Virus record (IMG/VR): IMGVR_UViG_3300029911_000024 | Coordinates: 1 to 64,000 of that record | Strand: one strand, 5' to 3' | DNA length: 64,000 bases | Source of the DNA: a virus | Part shown: piece by piece, positions 57,066-64,000 of the stretch | How positions within the stretch are numbered: the first letter of the stretch is position 1 | Layout: each line of letters starts with the position of its first letter | Translations under genes and position numbers: made by a program | The notes under the pieces: generated by a model | Databases searched by the model: none | Told to the model about the DNA's origin: nothing | The model's input: only the letters and a program-made list of their open reading frames with translations

Positions 57066-58525
57066 AGGCCCTTGCGCCTCCGCTTGCCCAACGTGCCGCC
57101 AGCGGGCTGGCCTGCGGCTCCAGCCGCAGGTTTGGCACCGGGCGTCTTGCCGGGTGGCGGCTGGGTCTTGGCCTTAATCTGATCTTCCGCGTTTTGCTGC
57201 TCCAGTTCGGCCGCGTCGCTGACAGCCGTTGGATTGTCGGCGGTGGGCAGACCAGCCTCCTCGCGCAGATGGGCCTCCAGGGTGTCGTCGGGCACCAGCG
57301 CGCCAGCGGCCGCAATGTCCTGAATGTACTGGCCGAGTTGCAGCAGGTCGGACTTGGCGATGTCGCCGTGGGTGACGTTGACGTTGCCCTTCATGCTGTT
57401 GAGCAGCAACAGGTCGTTGGCAGCTTTCTGGACCTCGGACGCGATGATGTCGAGGAAGTCGATCACCGCGTTGTTGAAGTTCTCGGATTTGCTCTGCGAC
57501 TGGGTGCCGTGGCCGCCCATCCCGCCCTTGCTGGACTGCTGGCCCAGGGTGATGAAATCCGCCAGCATCGAGGCCGCCATGCCGTGGTCATAGCGGTTGA
57601 TGATCTCGGTGGTGTGGAACTGGCGCGAGCCGCCGGTCGACAGAAGGTCGACGCTGAAGATCAGGTTCTTGTTGGCGTCATAGATCGCAGGGATGACGAG
57701 ACCGGCCTGCTCGTTCTGGTTGATGAGGTTGACCATGTCCTTGGCCGCCTGGAGCGCGGTTTTGTCGTCGTCGCTGGCGTCCGACTTGAACCACGCTGGC
57801 GGGCACGAAACCACAGGCAGGCCAGCCAGATCGCGCGACACGCCGATGGCCTCGATCTGCTGCACCCGCTTCTTGAGGAAATAATAATTATACATCGACC
57901 GCATGATGCTGCGGCCTTCCGGGTTTTGCTTGTAGGGCGTGGTGCGGAAATGCAGGCACTTGGACAGCGGCACGTTGAGCAGGGGGCCGCCGGTCGGCAA
58001 TAGCTGCACCATCGACAGCGCGTTGCCCTGCGGATCGAAAACCCAGTGCAGCAGCGTTTCCTGGGCACGCCCGGCGAACTTGCGCCAGCCGATCAGGCCA
58101 TCGGTGTACTGGCTGCGCTGCGACGGGTCAGGATTGGTCGGACCGCGCCGGTATTTGTAGACCTTCTCGTAAACACCAAAGCCGTATTGCAGGAACGACA
58201 GCGCGTCGGCCATGAAGTCCGCCCAACTGTGATCCATGTCGGAAAAGCATGACTGGACAAAATCGGCTGCGTTGGCGTCGTCGGTGTTCTTTTCGTCCTG
58301 GGGCTCGACGCGAAACGGCACCGGGCGCAGCAGCATTTCGGTATTGGTGAAGATGGCGGCGATGATGGGGTCGTTGTCGCGCATTTCGCGCAACGTCAGC
58401 ATGCCACGGCGGCCTATCAGGTCGCGCAGCCACTCCTCGCGCACATAGCCCGAGAACTGGCGCAAGCCAGACGCGCCAGATTCCTGCGTAATCAGATAGC
58501 CGCCCTCTGTTTTCGTCCGCGCCAT
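57062..58525 (-). CDS. portal protein (DUF935/Mu gp29-like)
   Basis: A 487-residue protein. GYVREEWLRDLIGRRGMLT, DNDPIIAAIFTNTEMLLRP, LSFLQYGFGVYEKVYKYR, LLHWVFDPQGNAL, YKQNPEGRSIMRSMYNYY match DUF935-type portals. The C-terminal tail is Pro/Gly/Lys rich. It forms the DNA channel. Confidence 0.85.
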   Translation of the reverse strand: MARTKTEGGYLITQESGASGLRQFSGYVREEWLRDLIGRRGMLTLREMRDNDPIIAAIFTNTEMLLRPVPFRVEPQDEKNTDDANAADFVQSCFSDMDHSWADFMADALSFLQYGFGVYEKVYKYRRGPTNPDPSQRSQYTDGLIGWRKFAGRAQETLLHWVFDPQGNALSMVQLLPTGGPLLNVPLSKCLHFRTTPYKQNPEGRSIMRSMYNYYFLKKRVQQIEAIGVSRDLAGLPVVSCPPAWFKSDASDDDKTALQAAKDMVNLINQNEQAGLVIPAIYDANKNLIFSVDLLSTGGSRQFHTTEIINRYDHGMAASMLADFITLGQQSSKGGMGGHGTQSQSKSENFNNAVIDFLDIIASEVQKAANDLLLLNSMKGNVNVTHGDIAKSDLLQLGQYIQDIAAAGALVPDDTLEAHLREEAGLPTADNPTAVSDAAELEQQNAEDQIKAKTQPPPGKTPGAKPAAGAAGQPAGGTLGKRRRKGL

Positions 58526-58561
58526 CAGAACCCCCGATTCCCTATGACCTGCACCCTACCG

Positions 58562-60295
58562 TCAGCGGGCCGTGACGACAAACGGGTTCTCCTGCTGAAA
58601 TTCCTTGTTGATGCCCAGGTTGAGCCCGGTGCCAGGATCGACCTGGGGCTCCAGATGGGACAGCACATAGCCGTCGGCGTCGTCCGGGCTGGGCACGCGG
58701 CGCGCAGCAAGCTGCTGCTTGGTCTCGATCACGATCTTGCCGGTGTTGTTGCGGAACCACTTTGGCGTCGAAAGCTGCATCATCAGCGTGCCGTCGTCCG
58801 GCAGCAGCGCGCACTCCTCCAGCTTTTGCTCGATCCCGCCTTCCTGCTTGGTCAGCCACAGGTAATGCAGATGGCTGCGCTGGATCGCGGCGCGCGCCAG
58901 CCACCAGATTTCCGCCTTGAGATTGCCGAACTTCTCGACGCTGGTGGTCCCGTCGGGCCATACGCGGTTGCTGGGCGGCACGCCAGTGTTGATCGGATAG
59001 ACGGCCTTGATCTTGGGATACTGGGTGCGGTCGACCTTGGTGAGGGTGGACAGCACGCCAGCGCCGACGCCGGGCACGTCGAAATTGAGGAATTGCGTCC
59101 CCGCTTCCTTCATGCAGTCCAGCATCCAATAGGCCGTGTCGGTGGTGTCGGCTTCCTGGCGGCGCTGGATCGGCAAACAGATCGGGCCGAACCGGTGGAC
59201 GCAGACCGATTTCGCCTTGCCCGCGCCCACGTCGCCCCCGGTTATGCCGACCTTGCTGGGTGTGAACATGACGCCGAACTGCTTCATCAGGTCGACAGCG
59301 GACTGCACCCATTTGCCTGGGATCGCCATGCCCTCGGTCGCGGCGGTGTAGCTGATCTCGTATTCCGCGTCCCAGGTGGACGGGTCCGACATGCTGGCTT
59401 TTTTCTTGGCCGCCCATTCCGGTGTCTTGCGCGGATCGGCCGAGTAATGCAGCCGGAAGATCGAGCCGATGATATTGGCCAGCGCAGCGCGCTTGCGAGC
59501 AAAGAAATTTGCCAGCCCGCCGCTCTCCGGATTGGGCGTCGAGACCCAGCCGATGCAATCGGTATTGCCGCTGATCGCCGCCTCGACCTTCTGGGGATGC
59601 GCCAGGAACGCGGCCTCGTCGACCACATACATGGTCGAGCGGCCACCGCGCCCAGGGTTTTCGCCGGTCTCGCCCGTCACCACCGCGCCAGTGACCGGGT
59701 TGGTAAACTGCATGATGTTGTCGTGTTTTCGCTCGTTGAAGCCGTCCGGCAGCATCCACGGCGGCAGGCGGCGATAGATCACCCGCAGTTTCTCGAAAAT
59801 GCTGTCCGGATTGCCCTTGCTGTCGACGTTCAATTCGTCGCGCGAGCAGAATGTGGCCTTGAATCCCGGGGTGAACAGCCAGCGCCACGTCACATAGGCG
59901 CAGATCAGGTACGTCGCGCCCTGGTCGCGGGACTTCTCCAGCAGCCACGGCTCGCCCTTGCTGACCTTGTCGTGCAACCAAAGAATGAATTTGCGCTGTT
60001 CCGGCCACAGCTTGAACCGGATGTATGGCGTCTTGTTTTCGGCGATCAGGCGCGGGTCGAATGTCCAGGCCCAGTTATCAAACCAATATAGGACGTCCTT
60101 GGCGCACTTGGCCTTTTCCTCGGCATAGGACTTAGCGCGGTTTCCGACCCTGGCCTTAAACTCGCGCTCTGTGACCTTGCGCTGCGCTTCGGCTTCGATC
60201 CGGTCGATATGAGTTTGCAGCAGGCGGTCGAGATAGTCGGCAGCCTTACGAGAATTGACCACTCGCGATAGCAGCTTTGGCAAGTCGGAGGGCAT
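58562..60295 (-). CDS. terL: terminase large subunit
   Basis: A 577-residue protein. FKLWPEQRKFILWLHD (Q-motif-like), WLLEKSRDQGATYLI (variant Walker A), RSTMYVVDEAAFL (Walker B, D226-E227) and VGITGGDVGAGKAKS (start of the nuclease domain). It powers packaging and cuts DNA. ATG 60295 is chosen over an upstream extension that overlaps the small subunit fully. The 3' end is close to the portal start. Confidence 0.85.
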   Translation of the reverse strand: MPSDLPKLLSRVVNSRKAADYLDRLLQTHIDRIEAEAQRKVTEREFKARVGNRAKSYAEEKAKCAKDVLYWFDNWAWTFDPRLIAENKTPYIRFKLWPEQRKFILWLHDKVSKGEPWLLEKSRDQGATYLICAYVTWRWLFTPGFKATFCSRDELNVDSKGNPDSIFEKLRVIYRRLPPWMLPDGFNERKHDNIMQFTNPVTGAVVTGETGENPGRGGRSTMYVVDEAAFLAHPQKVEAAISGNTDCIGWVSTPNPESGGLANFFARKRAALANIIGSIFRLHYSADPRKTPEWAAKKKASMSDPSTWDAEYEISYTAATEGMAIPGKWVQSAVDLMKQFGVMFTPSKVGITGGDVGAGKAKSVCVHRFGPICLPIQRRQEADTTDTAYWMLDCMKEAGTQFLNFDVPGVGAGVLSTLTKVDRTQYPKIKAVYPINTGVPPSNRVWPDGTTSVEKFGNLKAEIWWLARAAIQRSHLHYLWLTKQEGGIEQKLEECALLPDDGTLMMQLSTPKWFRNNTGKIVIETKQQLAARRVPSPDDADGYVLSHLEPQVDPGTGLNLGINKEFQQENPFVVTAR

Positions 60296-60647
60296 CGACA
60301 CCGCCCTTGGCAAGGGCCTCGGCGAGGCCTTCGAGCGCCGCCGTGTCGAGGCCGATTTCAACACGAGGCCCATAGCCTTCATCCCTCATTTTTCTGTCGG
60401 CATACCAGCGCACGGTCGCCATGTCTTTCGCCGCGAGGGCATCTGCGATGGCGCTCCGAGCGTTCGCCTTCATGTCCTCACCGATGCTGACCAGCACGGC
60501 CTGGAGTTCCGGGCTGCGGTCGACTCGCTGCTGGACCGCCTGCCGGGACGTCTTGAGTTCATCGGCCGCGCGCGGGATCAGGCCGTGATGCTTGCGCAGC
60601 GCGGCCTCAATCATCGCGTTCGTGAACCGAGTGCCCCCCTTGGCCAT
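60246..60647 (-). CDS. terminase small subunit-like protein
   Basis: A 133-residue protein with an N-terminal HTH (LIPRAADELKTSRQAVQQRV) and a helical C-terminus, immediately upstream of terL and overlapping it by about 50 bp. It should recognise the packaging site. ATG at 60647 preferred to a TTG at 60662. Confidence 0.75.
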   Translation of the reverse strand: MAKGGTRFTNAMIEAALRKHHGLIPRAADELKTSRQAVQQRVDRSPELQAVLVSIGEDMKANARSAIADALAAKDMATVRWYADRKMRDEGYGPRVEIGLDTAALEGLAEALAKGGVDALRLAKAAIASGQFS

Positions 60648-60686
60648 GACAATATCCAGCAATAAGACAGGGTTGAACCTATGGCG

Positions 60687-60721
60687 GGACGATATGTCCG
60701 CGCAATGGTGCCATTACGTCC
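60687..60721 (-). promoter_or_regulatory. two operator copies upstream of the terminase genes
   Basis: GGACGATATGTCC (60687-60699) and TGCCATTACGTCC (60709-60721), centres 22 bp apart. GCCATTACGTCCTAT (15 bp) is identical to the DUF932 promoter region. A candidate promoter on the minus strand is TTGCGC, 17 bp, ATAGGT. The TAGGAC half-site forms the stop of the upstream gene. Confidence 0.6.
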
Positions 60722-60930
60722 TATCTCTGTATGAGGCGCACCAGCTTACCGCGCTTCAAGGCGGCGACAGAGACGGCGTTGCCGATCTGCTTCTCGGTCA
60801 TGCGGCATTTACATTTTGGTTCGCCATCCCTTGGGCCAAGGCAGGCACACGGCCCCCATGCCCAGGCCGCCAGCAGTTCTGCGGGATCGCCGCGCTCGAT
60901 CATGGCCGCGACGCGCTCTTGCCGGGTCAT
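60721..60930 (-). CDS. small Cys-rich protein
   Basis: A 69-residue protein with GPCACLGPRDGEPKCKC, closely spaced cysteines likely binding metal. ATGA-linked to the gene upstream. Its stop is part of an operator. Confidence 0.55.
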   Translation of the reverse strand: MTRQERVAAMIERGDPAELLAAWAWGPCACLGPRDGEPKCKCRMTEKQIGNAVSVAALKRGKLVRLIQR

Positions 60931-61178
60931 CTATTTTGGCTGCCAGAAATGAACACGGCGGGCATGGAGAACTGGGCATACAGATTTGCCATGTTGTCGA
61001 GACATTCTGTGTGCAGGTGGTCTATGTGCCGGAGACTTTCCGGTGACGCACCGTCGCTGGCAGCGGTCTGGCGCATTTCCCATAAATGGCTAGCGGTGAT
61101 CTCGTAATTGGCAAAGAGCCGGGCTGCGGTGTCGTTTGTCCAGTGTCCGACGATGATCGGGTTTACTTGGTCAGCCAT
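60927..61178 (-). CDS. small hypothetical protein
   Basis: An 83-residue helical protein (MADQVNPIIVGHWTNDTA). Coupled to both neighbours. Unknown. Confidence 0.55.
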   Translation of the reverse strand: MADQVNPIIVGHWTNDTAARLFANYEITASHLWEMRQTAASDGASPESLRHIDHLHTECLDNMANLYAQFSMPAVFISGSQNR

Positions 61179-61371
61179 CGCTCTCCTCCTCGTCGTCGAT
61201 CTTGCCGCGCTCGGCCGGGCGGACGGAATAGTGGGTGCGGCCGACGTTGTGGATGATGCGGTCGATCTCGCCGGTAAAACTGGCACCGGGCCCGATTGAA
61301 AGCGGAAGCATTTCGCCCACCAGAAAGACCTCCAGGCGGTCGCGGCCGAAATTGGTGACGATGTGCTTCAT
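61171..61371 (-). CDS. small hypothetical protein
   Basis: A 66-residue beta-rich protein (MKHIVTNFGRDRLEVFLVG) with an acidic tail. Unknown. Confidence 0.5.
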   Translation of the reverse strand: MKHIVTNFGRDRLEVFLVGEMLPLSIGPGASFTGEIDRIIHNVGRTHYSVRPAERGKIDDEEESDG

Positions 61372-61559
61372 GGGCCCCCGCTCCAGCGATAGCCGCAGGT
61401 CATGCATTTCGACCCACGATAGGCGTATTGGTCACGGCCGTGCATGTCCTTGCCAACATAGGCCGTCACGATCTCAAGACGTGCGACGTCACGCTCGCCG
61501 CAGGACGGGCATCCACAACCCTCCGGGCACAGCATCACAGTGGCTTTCTCCAGCGTCAT
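61368..61559 (-). CDS. zinc-ribbon protein
   Basis: A 63-residue protein with CPSCGERD and KCMTCGYRWSG, a four-cysteine ribbon. ATGA overlaps both sides. Confidence 0.6.
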   Translation of the reverse strand: MTLEKATVMLCPEGCGCPSCGERDVARLEIVTAYVGKDMHGRDQYAYRGSKCMTCGYRWSGGP

Positions 61560-61720
61560 AGCGGTGCCTGCTGGGCACGACGGCGATCACGCGCGGCGGC
61601 GCGCTGGGCCTTGCGGTCGCTGTCGATCTTGGCGGATGCGCACGGCAGGCACCGCTTGCCCTTGGTGATCTGGGCCGGGCAGTCCTGGCAGGCGTAATAG
61701 ATTCGCTTGTGAGCGGTCAT
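61556..61720 (-). CDS. mini zinc protein (paralogue A)
   Basis: A 54-residue protein: YACQDCPAQITKGKRCLPC then a basic helix. It is a paralogue of the next gene upstream. Confidence 0.6.
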   Translation of the reverse strand: MTAHKRIYYACQDCPAQITKGKRCLPCASAKIDSDRKAQRAAARDRRRAQQAPL

Positions 61721-61920
61721 CAGCCTTTGCGTCCTTTGCTGCGGTTCTCGATGTGCGCCCCCCGGCAAGGCTGGCAGCGATCACCGCGCCCGCGCGGCTT
61801 GAACTGGGCGGGGCAATCGACGCACTGCCGCAGGTTCGTTGGCTTCGGTTTGTCGCCCCAGATCACAGCGGCGCGCGCCTCTTGCTCCGGCGTCGGTTTG
61901 CCCATGGTGTGACGCGGCAT
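61720..61920 (-). CDS. mini zinc protein (paralogue B)
   Basis: A 66-residue protein: QCVDCPAQFKPRGRGDRC and QPCRGAHIENR, the same CxxC...CxxC core as paralogue A. TGATG overlaps at both ends suggest tandem duplication. Confidence 0.6.
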   Translation of the reverse strand: MPRHTMGKPTPEQEARAAVIWGDKPKPTNLRQCVDCPAQFKPRGRGDRCQPCRGAHIENRSKGRKG

Positions 61921-62426
61921 CAGGTGATCTCCGCGCGCATTTTCCATCCGATCCATGCAGATCGCGTTGATTTGTAATGATAATTTCCGTTTTCGTCACG
62001 CTTGAGAGCATCGGACAGCGCCGGATCATCAGCGCATTCTTTCGCGACGGCGATCTCGAAGATGCGGCGCTCGACATCCTCGTCGATTGCCCGCGATGCA
62101 GCCCCAGAAAAACCGGGACCACCCAGGTCCGCAGCCATATGCTCGGCGCGCTTTTCAGACAGTTCGGCTGGCGGCTCAACCTCGACGATCTCGATGGTGT
62201 GGCGGCCGGGCATCGCGCCGATGCCGCAAACACCAGACATCCGCAAGATCAGAGCGCGCTCCGCGCTTTCGACGGCAAATTCACGGTTCGACATCCATTC
62301 CCACAAAAACGACGAGCCCTCGTGCGGAACGCTACCGCCGAGATAAACCCTGGTCCCAGCAGGCAGCTTCCGGCGTTCATCAAACTGAGCAATGGTGCCT
62401 TGCGCTATGTACTTGGTTTCACTCAT
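61920..62426 (-). CDS. hypothetical protein
   Basis: A 168-residue protein. The first half is beta-rich (KYIAQGTIAQFDERRKL, GVCGIGAMPGRHTIEIVEV), the second helical. Coupled by ATGA. Unknown. Confidence 0.55.
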   Translation of the reverse strand: MSETKYIAQGTIAQFDERRKLPAGTRVYLGGSVPHEGSSFLWEWMSNREFAVESAERALILRMSGVCGIGAMPGRHTIEIVEVEPPAELSEKRAEHMAADLGGPGFSGAASRAIDEDVERRIFEIAVAKECADDPALSDALKRDENGNYHYKSTRSAWIGWKMRAEIT

Positions 62427-63115
62427 GTCGTTTCCTTTTTCGGTGATGTTTCGTCGATTTCTGGGGCCAGCCGATCCTTGGCGTCCTTGTGCCACTTCCG
62501 GATCGTCGAATAGTCGCCAGCCTCGGTCAGGATCGTCCAGGCCTGCCGACATTGCTCCAGCGAACATTCCCCGCTGTGAAACTGGCTCAAGCCCATCTTG
62601 TGAGCGAGGTAGGCATAGACGCGACGTCGCGCGACCTGCTGGATGGCCTTGCGGGCGGCATCGTCGAGCGGCCGGTCCTTGTAGGCCTCCAGGCGGTCGG
62701 CGGTCTGCCAGAGAGGGTCCAGGCGCTTGTGGTGCAAATCCATGCGGGCGGCTCGCAGCGCCTTACCGGCGGGCGTGCCAAGCGGCTTGGTGCCACCCGG
62801 GTGGCAGCCAACATAGGCCCCGCAAGGGTCGCAAACCCAGATCGGCTTGTCGTGCAGGTCTTGCCGGTGGGAATAGACCTCCCTGCCGTCGGTCAGGCGC
62901 GCGGCGTTGTGGCACTGCGGGCATACCGGCGCGTCCGGGTTGACGTCCTGGGGACGGCGGCAATCGTCGCGATGGCCGAACCACCAGCTTTTGACGAATG
63001 GGCTGTCGAAATAAGATGCCGGGCCGACGAAATTGACAACCGCCCAGCGCTTGAAGATCAGCGAACCGTTGCTGTGCTCATACCAATAGCCGGATTCGTG
63101 CGGATAAGCGGTCAT
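62423..63115 (-). CDS. zinc-finger protein (DUF3268-like) with YFDSPFV domain
   Basis: A 230-residue protein. The N-terminus (SGYWYEHSNGSLIFKRW, SYFDSPFVKSWWFGHRDD) repeats the small protein at 40497. Then VCPQCHNAARLTDGREVY, WVCDPCGAYVGCHPGG and LRAARMDLHHKRLDPLW match the zinc-finger-containing DUF3268-like domain. Likely binds nucleic acid. Confidence 0.65.
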   Translation of the reverse strand: MTAYPHESGYWYEHSNGSLIFKRWAVVNFVGPASYFDSPFVKSWWFGHRDDCRRPQDVNPDAPVCPQCHNAARLTDGREVYSHRQDLHDKPIWVCDPCGAYVGCHPGGTKPLGTPAGKALRAARMDLHHKRLDPLWQTADRLEAYKDRPLDDAARKAIQQVARRRVYAYLAHKMGLSQFHSGECSLEQCRQAWTILTEAGDYSTIRKWHKDAKDRLAPEIDETSPKKETT

Positions 63116-63450
63116 GGAACTTTTTGTTTCACAGCGAAAAATCTGCGCCAACCATTTGGCCGCGCTTTGTTTTCTGCTGCATGGAATTTCTGCGTCGCCA
63201 TCGCCAGGATGGTGCGGTGCTGATCTTCGGAGAGAGCCATCGCGGTCTCAAGAACGCTGGCCAGCTTCTCGATGGTAGCGGCATTGTTGCGAAGCTGGTT
63301 AGCGATGTCCCAGACTTCGGTTGTGGTGAAAGAGATCGTCGCCCTGGACTTGAGCGCATCGTGCAGTGCGACGCGCGACCCAAGGATTGAAGCAGCCACG
63401 CGCAGGCTTCTGGCGACCTTGGCTGCGTCCCTGGCGGTGTCCCTGGTCAT
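63112..63450 (-). CDS. hypothetical helical protein
   Basis: A 112-residue helical protein (AAKVARSLRVAASILGSR, EVWDIANQLRNNAATI). ATGA overlaps on both sides. Unknown. Confidence 0.55.
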   Translation of the reverse strand: MTRDTARDAAKVARSLRVAASILGSRVALHDALKSRATISFTTTEVWDIANQLRNNAATIEKLASVLETAMALSEDQHRTILAMATQKFHAAENKARPNGWRRFFAVKQKVP

Positions 63451-63848
63451 GCCTGCCGGGCCTTTCGGTTCGCCTTCTGGCCGTTGAGATAGTCCGGCTC
63501 GGTGTGCGAGACGCGGCCGATCACGGCCTTGGCGAAATTCGGGATCGAGCCCCGCTGCCGGAATATGGCGGCGAACTGCTCGCGCACCGGGGCGTTGCCT
63601 TCGCCTTCCAGAAACTCTGCTGCTTTGAGCAGAAAAAAGTGCCTGTCGCAGAACGTCACCGTCATCAGAGACGAGACATCGTCGATCTGCTCGATGGCCA
63701 GCTTTGAACACGGGACATAGACGCGCGGCATGCACGTCGCGGGCTGGCCACAACGGGTGCAGAAAGCGGGCTCCGGCTTCTCAGGCGGTGGCGCGCGGTC
63801 GCGGACATAGTGGATTCCGGCGGCATCTTCCCAGGCGCGATCAACCAT
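63447..63848 (-). CDS. zinc-containing hypothetical protein
   Basis: A 133-residue protein with AFCTRCGQPATCMPRVYVPC and TFCDRHFF, a Cys/His cluster. Start overlaps the upstream stop (TGATG). Confidence 0.55.
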   Translation of the reverse strand: MVDRAWEDAAGIHYVRDRAPPPEKPEPAFCTRCGQPATCMPRVYVPCSKLAIEQIDDVSSLMTVTFCDRHFFLLKAAEFLEGEGNAPVREQFAAIFRQRGSIPNFAKAVIGRVSHTEPDYLNGQKANRKARQA

Positions 63849-64000
63849 CAGGGTTTTCTTTCTGCCGTCACAGGTGATTCTGGAACAGTGATGGATGGCC
63901 GCAATTTTAGGCCGCAATCACCGGTATCTTGAAGCTCGCTATCCCAGTTCCACATGGCGCAGCCTGGGCCCAGACAGGCGCACTCTGCCGGAACGATAAG
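63848..64000 (-). CDS. hypothetical protein, C-terminal fragment
   Basis: The frame is open from the right edge to a TGA at 63848-63850, giving 50 residues with ECACLGPGCAMWNWD. The Cys cluster recalls the protein at 60721 (CACLGP). The N-terminus lies outside the window. Confidence 0.55.
   Translation of the reverse strand, partial: LIVPAECACLGPGCAMWNWDSELQDTGDCGLKLRPSITVPESPVTAERKP

Noticed and set aside
58544-60091. Large plus-strand open frame of about 515 codons
   Set aside because: Shadow of the large terminase gene, which has clear motifs on the other strand.
60088-60101. ATATAGGACGTCCT inside the large terminase gene
   Set aside because: The half-sites touch without the 5-bp spacer and the site is within coding sequence.
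63904-63932. Operator-like promoter (TCAAGA, 17 bp, TAAAAT next to GGCC)
   Set aside because: It lies inside a partial gene, the second half-site is CACC, and the -35 is poor.
1-64000. CRISPR arrays, insertion sequences, rRNA genes
   Set aside because: No regularly spaced direct repeats of CRISPR length, no transposase-like frame and no rRNA signature were seen by eye.

Overview
The window is a GC-rich tailed phage genome (or an intact prophage), almost certainly of an alphaproteobacterial host. Evidence for the host group: a split, circularly permuted tmRNA of the alphaproteobacterial type, a GapR-like (DUF2312) DNA-binding protein, and DPDQPRDDDGRW-type linkers typical of polyvalent proteins in phages of this class. 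The virion genes are those of a long, non-contractile-tailed phage: terminase, DUF935-type portal, MuF head protein, XkdF-like protease plus scaffold, capsid, adaptor/neck genes, major tail protein, G/GT chaperones, a 754-residue tape measure, distal tail proteins and a large J-like tip. No sheath gene was seen. No integrase, DNA polymerase or classical CI/Cro pair was recognised; the ends cut through genes, so these may lie outside. LAYOUT. 1-6.6 kb (mostly minus): DUF932 protein, putative helicase loader, replication initiator carrying an iteron/AT-rich putative origin inside its own gene, Vsr/DUF559-like nuclease, MT-A70 methyltransferase, RuvC-like resolvase and a GapR-like protein with a histone-H1-like tail. 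6.6-13.1 kb (plus): 5'-3' exonuclease, RecT with a partner, Xre regulator, HNH, J-domain and Gp37/Gp68 (DUF5131) proteins, mostly chained by ATGA/GTGA overlaps. 13.1-15.7 kb (minus): lysis genes, including an o-spanin fully embedded in an i-spanin and a GH19 endolysin. 15.7-27.2 kb: tail and neck genes. 27.2-36.7 kb: a repeat protein, several fibre or carbohydrate-binding proteins, then the capsid gene. 36.7-42.8 kb: decoration, scaffold, protease, accessory genes and an outer-membrane barrel gene. 42.8-47.1 kb: small genes on both strands around a divergent control region. 47.1-49.8 kb: a polyvalent gene with an Acb1-like (anti-CBASS) 2H phosphoesterase domain, cut by one in-frame amber codon. 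49.8-56 kb: small genes plus a phage-borne permuted tmRNA (53.7-54.0 kb). 56-60.7 kb: MuF, portal, large and small terminase. 60.7-64 kb: an overlapping chain of small cysteine-rich proteins. CONTROL. The genome-wide theme is a palindrome, GGAC-N5-GTCC (half-sites GGAC or GGCC). I located 18 copies, essentially all between genes or at gene starts. In many, the site lies in the 17-bp spacer of a sigma70-like promoter, directly against a TATATC/TATCTC -10; in others it overlaps a TTGTCC -35. The promoters served include those of the tmRNA, the outer-membrane protein, the DUF932 gene and the small-gene operons. This looks like one phage-wide regulon under a single repressor or activator. The best local candidate for the regulator is the small HTH protein at 46606-46884, which sits behind two tandem copies. 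All family assignments are by eye from translated sequence; no database search was run.
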